Shown: positions 10,142 to 18,267 of the stretch, piece after piece | Position numbering within the stretch: the stretch's first letter is position 1 | How the letters are laid out: each line of letters opens with the position of its first letter | DNA from: Mesorhizobium_G sp049840935 | GTDB taxonomy: Bacteria; Pseudomonadota; Alphaproteobacteria; Rhizobiales; Rhizobiaceae | Assembly (NCBI GenBank): GCA_049840935.1 | Contig: JASGJA010000030.1 | Coordinates: 28,523 to 92,522, forward strand | Direction of reading: 5' to 3' | DNA: 64,000 nucleotides | Program-made: the position numbers and the translations under genes | The notes under the pieces: generated by a model | Told to the model about the DNA's origin: nothing | Databases searched by the model: none | What the model saw: only the letters and a program-made list of their open reading frames with translations

Positions 10142-10719
10142 GACATTATCGCCGCTGGACACGGTTTTGCGTACGGGCCGCTATGCCAACACGGCTGCAA
10201 AAATCGGTGTCGTATTGTCTGAAGTTTCGCCCGGTTCAATCGTGCAGGTGGCCGCATGGCCAGACACCGAAGCGAGGGTGCTTGAGGGATAACGAAGACC
10301 ACCAAGCTGAAGCTCGGCAGCGAGCCGGGCTCAGGAGCAACGAGCGGAAGCGCTCCACGTTCGGCATTGCACCGGGGCGCTTTATGGTTGTCACCGACGA
10401 GGAGGGATTGGCCGAGCACCTGATAAGCGTCATTCCGGCGGCGGTGGGTTCGGTGACGGACCTCTCGCACGGGCGCACGGCAATACGCATCGAAGGCGAA
10501 AAAGTCGAATGGCTGCTGGCGAAGTTTTTTGCGGTGGATTTTTCCCGCGATAAGTTCCCGGTCGGTAGTGGAGTTTCGACCAATCACCATGATATTTTCG
10601 CGCAGATACAGCGGCGAGCAGAGAATTGCTTTGAAGTTTATGTATTCAGGTCGTTCGCACGCTCATTCTGGAAAGCGCTTTGCCACAGCGCGGAAGAAAT
10701 TGGCTATGAAGTGCGTTAG
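10134..10719 (+). CDS. soxG: Sarcosine oxidase gamma subunit, reading frame broken twice as read
   Basis: The start ATG at 10134 lies inside the soxA end. The first ~52 residues (MAETLSPLDTVLRTGRYAN to AAWPDTEARVLEG) are in one frame and stop at 10292. Residues like TKTTKLKLGSEPGSG follow in a second frame, and from about 10362 a third frame gives STFGIAPGRFMVV, VTDLSHGRTAIRIEG and FRSFARSFWKALCHSAEE up to the stop at 10719. The order and content match a complete gamma subunit of ~195 residues, a GcvT-like structural subunit. Two one-base losses, near 10289 and 10360, explain the breaks. Read errors are more likely than decay, but the nearby IS element leaves room for a true pseudogene. Confidence 0.8.
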
Positions 10720-10838
10720 TATATTGGCAGGACGTGAAGCGCGCCCGGCCCGATCAATTTATGTTTTACGTTAGAATTTTATCACAATAGTTTGACTTTA
10801 CGCCATTATCACTACCAGTACTCTCTTCGCGGCGGGCT

Positions 10839-12144
10839 GAGCTGGACACCCGATTACCTCGCGAGATTTCTGATTCATGATTCGATCTGGCCTTCATGAT
10901 TTGGAGGCGGGACGATGGAGCAGCGGTCGCTATTCGGGCTTTGGGAGCATCTTGAGAGGCTGAGCAAAATCGGCGATCCGCTGGAAGTTCTGGAGGCGGC
11001 GGTCGACTTCGAATATTTCCGCGGCTGGCTGACCGAGGGCGGGCTATGGCGACGGAACCAGGGCGGCCGCCCTGCCTTCGATCCGGTGTCGATGTTCAAG
11101 GCGCTGATCCTTCAGGCCCAGCACAATCTGAGCGATGCCAGAATGGAGTTCATGATCCGGGACCGGCTGTCCTGGATGCGCTTCCTGGGCTTCGACCTCG
11201 GCGGTCCGACACCCGACGAGAACACGATCCGGCTGTTCCGTAACAAACTGACCGAGACGGGCACGTTGAAGCGAGTGATGAAGGCGTTCGACTGGCAACT
11301 CCAGAAGAAGGGCTACATCCCGATGTCAGGCCAGATCATCGACGCATCTCTGGTGCCAGCGCCGAAGCAGCGGAATACGGATGCGGAGAAGGAAGCCATC
11401 AAAGCCGGCAAGACGGCGAACGAAATCTGGCCGAACGAGCCGAACAAGGCGGCCCAGAAAGACACCGATGCGCGCTGGACGCTCAAGATCGGTGGCAAGA
11501 TCCGGTATCGGCCGGACGGCACGCCGCTGCCTCAAATCGCGTTGCCGGTCTTCGGCTACAAATCCCACATCGCCATCGACAGGCGCTTCGGCTTCATCCG
11601 GGAGAGCGCGGTGACTTCGGCCGCACAGGCGGATGGCCGGATGCTGCCGCGATTGGTGACGACGGACAACACTTCCTCCGAGGTCTGGGCCGACAGCGCG
11701 TATCGGTCGCAGAAGAACGAGAAATGGCTGGCTTCAAGGATGCTGGTCAGCCGCATCCATCGTCGCAAGCCGGCAGGCAAGCCGATGCCGCAGAATATCG
11801 CACGGGCCAATGCCGCAAAATCGTCGATCCGTGCCCATGTCGAACACGTCTTCGCCCACCAGAAAAACCGCTTCGGCCTGTTCATCCGCACCATTGGCCT
11901 AGCGCGGGCCGAGGCGAAACTCACTCTGGCCAACATCGCCTACAACTTCGACAAGTTGATCTTCCATGAACGGGCAGGAACCTTGGGCTGAATCCGTCTG
12001 GCGTCGGAAAAGCAGCCCGGTATCGGCCGCCATGACGCCCTTCGACGATCAAAGGCGGCATCCTCAACCGACCGCCAACCCCCAATCTGGCTTCAAACCC
12101 GGCCGCCGGCTCAGTCTGCGGGGGTTAATGCGGGTGTCTAGCTT
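10839..12144 (+). mobile_element. IS5-family insertion sequence, about 1.3 kb
   Basis: A single transposase gene is bounded by imperfect inverted repeats. The left end GAGCTGGACACCCG (10839-10852) matches the reverse complement of 12131-12144 (AAGCTAGACACCCG) with two mismatches, and similarity continues inward (ATTACC against CATTAACC). I could not identify a target duplication with confidence, so the exact edges are approximate. The element sits between soxG and the start of a secreted protein gene and ends within a few bases of that gene's ribosome binding site. The transposase frame is intact, so the copy may be active or recent. Confidence 0.85.
10915..11991 (+). CDS. IS5-family transposase
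   Basis: 358 residues. The N-terminal ~90 residues are the DUF772-type DNA-binding region (FEYFRGWLTEGGLWRRNQGG, then GRPAFDPVSMFKALILQ and DRLSWMRFLGFDLGGPTPDENTI). The DDE catalytic core follows: first Asp in GQIIDASLV, second in VWADSAYRSQKNEKW, Glu in IRAHVEHVFAHQKNRFG. The length and motif spacing are those of IS5-group enzymes. A good ribosome binding site (GGAGGCGGG) precedes the ATG at 10915. No frame break was found, unlike many neighbouring host genes. Confidence 0.95.
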   Translation: MEQRSLFGLWEHLERLSKIGDPLEVLEAAVDFEYFRGWLTEGGLWRRNQGGRPAFDPVSMFKALILQAQHNLSDARMEFMIRDRLSWMRFLGFDLGGPTPDENTIRLFRNKLTETGTLKRVMKAFDWQLQKKGYIPMSGQIIDASLVPAPKQRNTDAEKEAIKAGKTANEIWPNEPNKAAQKDTDARWTLKIGGKIRYRPDGTPLPQIALPVFGYKSHIAIDRRFGFIRESAVTSAAQADGRMLPRLVTTDNTSSEVWADSAYRSQKNEKWLASRMLVSRIHRRKPAGKPMPQNIARANAAKSSIRAHVEHVFAHQKNRFGLFIRTIGLARAEAKLTLANIAYNFDKLIFHERAGTLG

Positions 12145-12159
12145 GCAGGGAGAGATTGC

Positions 12160-12786
12160 ATGAAACCTATTGTCGGAATGGCCGCAGCCGCCTTGCTTTG
12201 CATGGCTGGAGCCGCGATTGCCCAAGACACCTCCATGAGTTTTTTCGTGACCAGCGCAAACCCCGGCAAGGGTGGCGATTTGGGCGGATTGGCGGGCGCA
12301 GACGCCTATTGCGGGGAATTGGCCGGTGCAGCTGGGTCGACTGGCAAAACCTGGCACGCGTACCTTTCCACGGATAGCGAAGATGCGCGCGACCGCATTG
12401 GTTCCGGCCCCTGGTATAACGCGAAGGGCGAGAAGATTGCCGACGATGTAGCTTCACTGCACAGCGCCACGAACAACATCACGAAACAGACAGCGCTGAA
12501 CGAAAAGGGTGAGATCATTAACGGGCGCGGCGACACACCAAACCGCCATGACATTCTGACGGGCTCGCTGTCCGATGGCACAAAAGCGCCCCAGACTTGC
12601 GACAACTGGACAATGAACGGAGCCGACGGCGCGGCAATCGTTGGCCATTCCGACCGCACCGGGCTGGATGATTCCGACGCAGCGAAGTCGTGGAATTCGT
12701 CACACCCAACGCGCGGTGGATGCACCATCGATGCATTTAAAGGAACGGGCGGCGACGGCTTGTTCTACTGCTTCGCTACCAACTAG
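12160..12786 (+). CDS. Secreted lectin-like (C-type lectin-fold) protein of unknown role
   Basis: 208 residues with a clear signal peptide (MKPIVGMAAAALLCMAGAAIAQD, cleavage after AIA). The mature part contains TSANPGKGGDLGGLAGADAY-C, WHAYLSTD, GDTPNRHDILTGS, CDNWTMNG and WNSSHPTRGGCTIDAF, ending GGDGLFYCF. This pattern is shared by periplasmic proteins with an endostatin/C-type lectin-like fold, sometimes annotated simply as lectin. Five cysteines remain after cleavage and could form disulfides. The binding target is unknown. GGAGAG at about 12148-12154 serves as ribosome binding site. The right end of the IS5 element lies directly before it, so the original promoter has probably been displaced. 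Confidence 0.7.
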   Translation: MKPIVGMAAAALLCMAGAAIAQDTSMSFFVTSANPGKGGDLGGLAGADAYCGELAGAAGSTGKTWHAYLSTDSEDARDRIGSGPWYNAKGEKIADDVASLHSATNNITKQTALNEKGEIINGRGDTPNRHDILTGSLSDGTKAPQTCDNWTMNGADGAAIVGHSDRTGLDDSDAAKSWNSSHPTRGGCTIDAFKGTGGDGLFYCFATN

Positions 12787-12792
12787 CGACCG

Positions 12793-13537
12793 TCACTCGA
12801 CGAACTTGACCCACTCTTCAAGCGGGGCACGCTCGGAGCGAAACTGGTTTTCCGGCTTCGACGTATCCTCGTAGCCAAGCGCGATGCCGCAAACGAGAAT
12901 TTCCTCGTCTTCCATGCCGATGATGGGCCGGATTTGCTTGTGGTAAGGCGCGAAGGCCGCCTGCGGGCAGGTGTGCAGCCCTCTGCCCCGCGCAGCGATC
13001 ATGACGTTTTCCAGCATCATGCCGAGGTCCATCCATGACCCCTTGTTCAAGCGGCGGTCGATTGTGAACAGCAGACCGACCGGCGCGTCGAAGAAAACGA
13101 AGTTGCGATCATGCTGCGCGCGCATGCGCTCGACCTCACGGCGGCCAATGCCGAGCGAGTTATAAAGCGCAAAGCCAACCGTACGCCGGCGCGTAAGATA
13201 CGGTTCGAAGAACTGGTCCGGGTAATATTTGTATTCGTCCCACTCGATCTTTTCGGCGCGAATGCCTGAATTGAGAATTGAAATCGGCAATGCGCTGCTT
13301 CACGTCACCGGTCACGACATAAGCGCGCCAAGGCTGCATATTCGTGCCGGACGGCGCCCAACGCGCGACTTCGAGAATGTCGCGAATTACGGAAGGTTCA
13401 ATCGGTGTGGGCAGAAATGCCCGCACGGAGCGGCGCGTCAGGATCGCCTCATCGACGATTTCCTGTTCTGTCAGTCCTGTGGATTCTGTTCTCGCGAGCA
13501 TGGCGTCACTTGGATAGGTCATTGTTTTGTCGGCCAT
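12793..13537 (-). CDS. Nitroreductase-family FMN oxidoreductase, one frame break
   Basis: The N-terminal half (to about 13270) contains ILTRRSVRAFLPTPIEPSVI and VARWAPSGTNMQPWRAYVV, the FMN-binding motifs of the NfsB/nitroreductase fold. The C-terminal half in another frame contains KIEWDEYKYYPDQFFEPYL, NKGSWMDLGMMLENVMIAA and the RGLHTCPQAAFA segment. Together they make about 248 residues, the usual size. The break is at about 13270, where CAATTC probably replaces GATTC. Such enzymes reduce nitro groups or quinones with NAD(P)H; the natural substrate here is unknown. It is convergent with the secreted protein gene, 6 bp apart. It is not BluB: the RRDMRHF-type motif of 5,6-dimethylbenzimidazole synthase is absent. 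Confidence 0.85.
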
Positions 13538-13668
13538 ATGACACATTTTGCGGCAGAAATGGGGGATACGCCGCACACAAAATATTGCAAGCCTGCAACA
13601 TGAGCGGCGCAGCTTATCACCAGATTCGACAACGCAATCGCGCGGCGATAGATCATCATGGCGAAAAA

Positions 13669-14481
13669 ATGAGGCAATCGGTGGCGAACAAGCGGCGATT
13701 TTGGTGGGGCGATTTCAAAGCGGCGGACTTCGCTGCCATCGAATCCGACACGACGATTGCGGTGCTTCCGCTTGCCGCAACAGAGCAGCACGGCCCGCAT
13801 CTGCCGCTTTCCACAGACGCTGAAATCATGCGCGGAATGTTGGACGAAGTTGCGCGGCAAGTGCCTGAAACGTTTGATCTGCGCGTGCTGCCGATTCAGG
13901 ATGTCGGCAAATCCAACGAGCATGTGAATGTGCCGGGAACGCTTTCGCTCGATCCGGTGATCGCGCTGGAAGCGTGGACGCAGATCGGTGATTCCATCGC
14001 GCGCACGGGCATCAGGAAGCTCGTGGTCATAACCTCGCATGGCGGCAATGAGGAAGTAATGGCGTTGCTGACGCGCGAAATGCGCGTGCGCCATCGCATG
14101 CTGGCGGTTAAATCGAGCTGGGGGCGGTTCGGTTATCCCGCGGGTGTTTTTACCGAGGATGAACAGCGATATGGCGTGCATGGCGGCGATATTGAAACCT
14201 CGCTGATGCTGCATTTCAGGCCGGAACTGGTGGATATGAGCCGCGCAGGCAACTTCCGTTCCAACGTGGAAACCGCCGATAAAAAGTTTGATTTGCTGCG
14301 GCAGACTGGGCCGTTTGGCTTTGCGTGGATGGCGACCGATCTCAATCCGGCGGGCGTGGTGGGCGATGCCGCCGCCGCCAGTGCGGAAAAGGGAAAGCAA
14401 ACGGCTGAGCATCAGGCGGCAGGCTTCGTTCGATTGCTGGCGGATATTCGCAAGGCCAAACTGGACGAATTGCTATGCTAG
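13669..14481 (+). CDS. Creatininase-family amidohydrolase
   Basis: About 270 residues from the ATG at 13669; an in-frame ATG at 13600 would add 23 residues with little family character. The metal-binding signatures of the family are present: LAATEQHGPHLPLSTDAEI near residue 40, TSHGGNEEVMALL near residue 125, and YGVHGGDIETSLMLHF near residue 170. Characterised members hydrolyse creatinine or related cyclic amides, or act in cofactor biosynthesis. The substrate is not evident. Its presence near soxBDAG could suggest creatinine-creatine-sarcosine breakdown, but no creatinase gene is visible and the adjacent genes belong to cobalamin synthesis. It ends 4 bases inside the opposing phosphatase gene. 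Confidence 0.82.
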   Translation: MRQSVANKRRFWWGDFKAADFAAIESDTTIAVLPLAATEQHGPHLPLSTDAEIMRGMLDEVARQVPETFDLRVLPIQDVGKSNEHVNVPGTLSLDPVIALEAWTQIGDSIARTGIRKLVVITSHGGNEEVMALLTREMRVRHRMLAVKSSWGRFGYPAGVFTEDEQRYGVHGGDIETSLMLHFRPELVDMSRAGNFRSNVETADKKFDLLRQTGPFGFAWMATDLNPAGVVGDAAAASAEKGKQTAEHQAAGFVRLLADIRKAKLDELLC

Positions 14482-14981
14482 ATTTCCAGCGTGAATGGTG
14501 TGCCTTCAAAGGCATCCGCACCGCGCCCGATTTCGGCTATCGCGCGAACCATGCGGCCCTCGCGGCGCAAGATGTGATCGGCAAGCGCGATCATACGCGG
14601 ATTGGGCGTAGCCGAAGGCGATAACCTGCGCAAAGTGCGGGCAAGCTCCGCCTCATTGCGCCCCGGCGCAAAGGCTGCCGCAATCATATAGGCCGTCGCG
14701 GTGGATCGGCTGATGCCCGCATAGCAATGTACGACCAACGGACGTCTGCGGTCCCAGCCGCGCGCGAAATCCAGAATGCGGTGCACATGCTCCTCACCCG
14801 GTAAGGTCATGCCATCCCGCGGCTCGTGAATATCATGCATCGTGACGTGCAGGTGGTTGGCTTCCTCAACCGAGGTGGGACGCACCAGCGCGGTGCCTTC
14901 CGACAGCAGCGAGATGATGCGGTCTGGCCGCACGCTCTCGACGGTCGTTTCCAACTTTGACAGAGAGCAAACAACGATCAT
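14478..14981 (-). CDS. Protein tyrosine phosphatase-like protein
   Basis: 167 residues from the ATG at 14981. The phosphatase loop VVHCYAGISRSTATAY (Cys-X5-Arg followed by Ser/Thr) is intact, and an upstream acidic region (MHDIHEPRDG) could supply the general acid. The size and motif fit small dual-specificity-type phosphatases. The start codon overlaps the cobC stop (ATGA), so it is cotranscribed and translationally coupled with cobC. This tight link to a phosphorylated-amino-acid enzyme suggests a role in cobalamin side-chain metabolism, but that is inference. Confidence 0.8.
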   Translation of the reverse strand: MIVVCSLSKLETTVESVRPDRIISLLSEGTALVRPTSVEEANHLHVTMHDIHEPRDGMTLPGEEHVHRILDFARGWDRRRPLVVHCYAGISRSTATAYMIAAAFAPGRNEAELARTLRRLSPSATPNPRMIALADHILRREGRMVRAIAEIGRGADAFEGTPFTLEI

Positions 14982-15998
14982 TTCTCTTCCTCCCAAGCGG
15001 CCAACGCTTCCTCAAGGCGCTGCCATTGCGTTTCACTCCCGGGCAGGCCGCAGCGCAGCTCGCGCGGTCTGTCACTGAACGCTCGCAGCAGAATGCCGCG
15101 CTCGCCCAGATAGCGATGCAAGCGCGATGCTTTGTCGGTGGCGATGTGGCGGAACAAACCTGTGCCGCCCGTCACGACAATGCCGACGCGCCCAAAACAG
15201 CTATCCAAACGCGCGGCCTCCTGCGCAAGTTGCAGACGCATGGACTCCTGCCACGCTTTGTCAGCATAGGCGCGCAAACCATATTCCAGCGCAGGCCCAG
15301 CGACCGCCCAAGGTCCAAGCCGTGCCCCGAGTTGTGCAGCAATTGTGGGTGTGGAAATCGCAAAGCCCAGCCGGACACCGGCCAACCCGAAGAATTTGCC
15401 GAAGGAACGCAACACGACCAATCCACCCTGCCCGACCGCATCAGCCACGCTTTCCGCATGCGGCGCGACATCCATGAAAGCCTCATCGACAACCAGCAGG
15501 CCAGATTTCGCTCGCATATGCGCGGCAAGGTCGAGAAGGTCTTTGCGTGAGATGAGGCGGCCATCCGGGATTGTTCGGGTTTACGACAACGGCCAGATCC
15601 GCATCGGCGAGCGCATCGAAGTTGCTTACTTCGCGTACCTCGTGACCGGCAACAGCGGCAGCACGCGCATGCTCCTGATAGGTCGGTCCCAGAATGGCAG
15701 CGGTGCCGCCCGCACAAAGCCCGGCGACGAGGGGCAGCAATATCTGCGTGCCTGGAGCAGCAACGATCTCGTTGGCCTGCGCGCCATAATTGCGGGCAGC
15801 GACGGCGCAGAGTTCCGCAATGCGCGAGGGCTCGGGCAGTCGCGTAAACGCGCTGGCAGGCAAATCGAAAAGCGGATAGGCATGCGGATTAATACCGGTC
15901 GAAAGGTCGACGAACGGTCGCGGCGCATGTGGAAAGAGCATTCCTGCTCGCGCCAGACTGCCGCCGTGCTCGACCGGCAACAAGGTTTGTTCCTGCAT
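14978..15998 (-). CDS. cobC: Threonine-phosphate decarboxylase-like aminotransferase, one frame break
   Basis: A PLP-dependent class I/II aminotransferase-fold enzyme of cobalamin synthesis that supplies (R)-1-aminopropan-2-ol phosphate or its precursor for attachment to cobyric acid. The N-terminal part carries PHAPRPFVDLSTGINPHAYP and AAPGTQILLPLVAGL; it ends in VVVNPNNP at about 15568. Another frame continues with AKSGLLVVDEAFMDV and the PLP-lysine segment RSFGKFFGLAGVRLGFAI. One surplus C near 15567 (ATCCGGG on the + strand) explains the break. The repaired length of about 339 residues is normal. The start codon overlaps that of the divergent cobD gene (CATG at 15996-15999). Confidence 0.9.
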
Positions 15999-16956
15999 GC
16001 TCACCCTGCTGTCTCTCATTTTTGAACTCGGCTTCGGCTACCCGGATCGGCTGTTCAAATCAATCGGCCACCCGGTGACGTGGATCGGCGCTTTGATTAC
16101 CCGGCTGGACGTCGCACTGAACCGGCACGAATATTCGCCACGCGAGAAGAAAAGCGCAGGCGTGATTGCGGCGCTGATTATCGTGCTTGTGCCTGCCTTT
16201 ATCGGATTTTTGCTGGAAAGACTGCTTGGGCATGGATGGATTGGACTCATCATTTGCGCGCTGGTTGGCAGTTCGTTGATCGCGCAACGCAGCCTGGCGA
16301 AACATGTGGAAGCAGTTGCCAGCGCGCTGGAAACTGGCGGAGTTGAGGCCGGACGGGTAGCTGTTTCCCAAATTGTTGGGCGCGACCCGGAGCGGCTAGA
16401 CGAAGCCGCGATTTGCCGTGCAGCAATCGAAAGTCTGGCGGAAAATTTCTCCGACGGTGTGGTCGCGCCAGCGTTCTGGATGGCGGTTGGGGGGCTGGCA
16501 GGCGGCGCAGGTTACAAAGCCGCCAACACGGCGGACTCGATGATCGGCCACAAAAACGAGCTTTACCGGGATTTCGGTTGGGCTTCCGCGCGCTTTGACG
16601 ATCTCATCAATTTGCCCGCATCGCGATTAACCGGATTGGCAGTTGTGGCGGCAGCGTGGGCTTTGCCGGAGACGGATTGGAGGGCGGCGTGGACAGCGTT
16701 GCGACGCGACGCCGGAAAGCACCGTTCGCCAAACGCCGGTTGGCCGGAAGCGGCAATGGCCGGCGCGCTCGGCGTGGCATTGGCCGGGCCTCGCGTCTAT
16801 GGCGGCGTTATGGTGCCGGACACATATATGGGCGAAGGCGGCAGACGCGACGTAACGCCAGCAGATATTCGGCGCGCGCTGAAGCTGTACTGGACCGCAG
16901 ACGCAATGCTGATCGGGCTGGTTGCAATCTGTGCGGTGTTCGGGTTGGCGCATTAA
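15997..16956 (+). CDS. cobD: Adenosylcobinamide-phosphate synthase
   Basis: The CbiB/CobD membrane protein that joins aminopropanol (phosphate) to adenosylcobyric acid. It has 319 residues, normal for the family. The N-terminal signature (GYPDRLFKSIGHPVTWIGALI) is followed by several membrane spans. Conserved motifs are RAAIESLAENFSDGVVAPAF and YKAANTADSMIGHKNELYRDFG, then ARFDDLINLPASRLTG and the C-terminal VYGGVMVPDTYMGEG. Its ATG shares bases with the cobC start on the other strand, so both promoters must lie within or beyond the opposing coding region. Confidence 0.95.
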   Translation: MLTLLSLIFELGFGYPDRLFKSIGHPVTWIGALITRLDVALNRHEYSPREKKSAGVIAALIIVLVPAFIGFLLERLLGHGWIGLIICALVGSSLIAQRSLAKHVEAVASALETGGVEAGRVAVSQIVGRDPERLDEAAICRAAIESLAENFSDGVVAPAFWMAVGGLAGGAGYKAANTADSMIGHKNELYRDFGWASARFDDLINLPASRLTGLAVVAAAWALPETDWRAAWTALRRDAGKHRSPNAGWPEAAMAGALGVALAGPRVYGGVMVPDTYMGEGGRRDVTPADIRRALKLYWTADAMLIGLVAICAVFGLAH

Positions 16957-16970
16957 TATGTGACGTTGCG

Positions 16971-17134
16971 CTGCCCCTCATCCGCGCTGCCGCGCACCTT
17001 CTCCCCGTAAACGGGGGCGAAAGGCAGCAGTGTTAACGCCGCGCGCATCCTGCGGCGTCGAAGATTAAATCAAGCGTTGAAATTTTCCCTTCGCCCCGTT
17101 TACGGGGAGAAGGTCGCGGCAGCGGGATGAGGGC
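16971..17134. repeat. Composite palindromic intergenic repeat (family A)
   Basis: It opens with CTGCCCCTCATCCGCGCTGC and CACCTTCTCCCCGTAAACGGGG, and closes with the inverse: CCCCGTTTACGGGGAGAAGG then CGCGGCAGCGGGATGAGGG. The two halves are therefore a large inverted repeat around a ~60-bp centre. It lies between the convergent genes cobD and cobO, where it could act as a two-way transcription terminator. It shares modules with 2202-2325. Confidence 0.85.
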
Positions 17135-17145
17135 CAACAACGCAG

Positions 17146-17764
17146 CTAAAACTCGATGCCCTTTTGCGCCTTCACGCCAGCGGCGAAATGGTGCTTCACC
17201 GCGCCCATTTCCGTCACCAGATCGGCGGCTTCGACCAATGCGGGCTTGGCGTTGCGGCCAGTGACGACCACGTGCAGATCAGGCCGTCGAGCGCACAGCA
17301 CGGCGACAACTTTCTCAATATCCAGATAGTCGTAGCGCAGTGCAATGTTGAGTTCATCAAGCACCAGCAAGCTGATGGAAGGATCGGCCATCAGCGCCTG
17401 CGCCTTTGTCCATGCGGCTTCTGCGGCGGCGATGTCGCGCTGCAAATCCTGCGTTTCCCACGTGAACCCCTCGCCCATCGTGTGCCACACAAGCTTGTCG
17501 CCAAAGGCAGACGAAAGCATCCTTCTCGCCCGAATGCCACGCGCCCTTGATGAACTGCACCACGCCGACGCGCTTTCCGTAACCAAGCATACGCAACGCA
17601 AGACCGAAGGCGGCGGTACTCTTGCCCTTGCCGGGCCCGGTGTTGACGATCAGCAGCCCTTTTTCGACTGTCTTGCCGGCGACTTCCGCATCCTGCACGG
17701 ATTTGCGCTTGGCCATCTTGGCCTTGTGGCGCTCGGCTTCGTTATCGGAAATATCACGCATCAT
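17146..17764 (-). CDS. cobO: Cob(I)yrinic acid a,c-diamide adenosyltransferase, one frame break
   Basis: Attaches the adenosyl group of ATP to the cobalt of reduced corrinoids. The first half reads GLLIVNTGPGKGKSTAAFG (P-loop) and GKRVGVVQFIKGAWHSGE; the second, in another frame, reads FGDKLVWHTMGEGFTWETQD and LLVLDELNIALRYDYLD, then ARRPDLHVVVTGRNA. The break is near 17515 and is fixed by one surplus base. The repaired product has about 205 residues, typical for the family. Last gene of cbtB-cbtA-cobP-cobO; its start overlaps the cobP stop. Confidence 0.93.
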
Positions 17765-18267
17765 TTCACCTGCATGGGAAGGCCAGCGACCATGAACAGC
17801 ACGCGGTTAGCCACAGCCGCAACGCTCTGATTGAGCCGCCCGGCTTCATCGCGAAAGCGACGTGCAAGCGCATTGTCCGGCACGATGCCCAATCCGACTT
17901 CGTTCGACACGACAAACCACGGGCCGCGCGGAAGCGACAGTTTTTCGGTCAGCGCGGCGCATTCGGCGGCAAGATCGGCGTCGGCCAGCATTTGGTTGGA
18001 AAGCCAAAGTGTGAGGCAATCAACAAGCACCGGCACGCCGTCTGGAATAGCGTCGAGCGCGGCGCAAAGATCCAGCGGTGCCTCGACGGTTTGCCAAGGT
18101 GCACCGCGCCGCTCGCGGTGGAGATGAATACGCTCGCGCATCTCATCGTCAAACGCCTGAGCGGTCGCGATATAAAACCACGGCCCGCTCAGTTGTTCGA
18201 TAAGCTTTTCGGCATGCGCGCTCTTTCCCGAGCGCGCACCACCAAGGATAAAAGTGAGATCAGGCAA
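17761..18267 (-). CDS. cobP: Adenosylcobinamide kinase / adenosylcobinamide-phosphate guanylyltransferase
   Basis: A bifunctional nucleotide-loop enzyme (CobP; CobU in Salmonella). A TTG start at 18267 gives LPDLTFILGGARSGKS, placing the P-loop where the family has it; ATG codons upstream fall inside cbtA. Also seen are YIATAQAFDDEMRERI with HRERRGAPW (the guanylylated-histidine region), VLVDCLTLWLSNQML and VVSNEVGLGIVP. The product of about 168 residues has normal length. It overlaps cbtA by 8 bases at its start and cobO at its end, so it is translationally coupled with both. Confidence 0.92.
   Translation of the reverse strand: MPDLTFILGGARSGKSAHAEKLIEQLSGPWFYIATAQAFDDEMRERIHLHRERRGAPWQTVEAPLDLCAALDAIPDGVPVLVDCLTLWLSNQMLADADLAAECAALTEKLSLPRGPWFVVSNEVGLGIVPDNALARRFRDEAGRLNQSVAAVANRVLFMVAGLPMQVK

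Noticed and set aside
12793..13537. Nitroreductase as BluB (5,6-dimethylbenzimidazole synthase), given nearby cob genes
   Set aside because: The sequence has nitroreductase motifs (RRSVRAFLPTPI, SGTNMQPWRAYV) and lacks the BluB signature.
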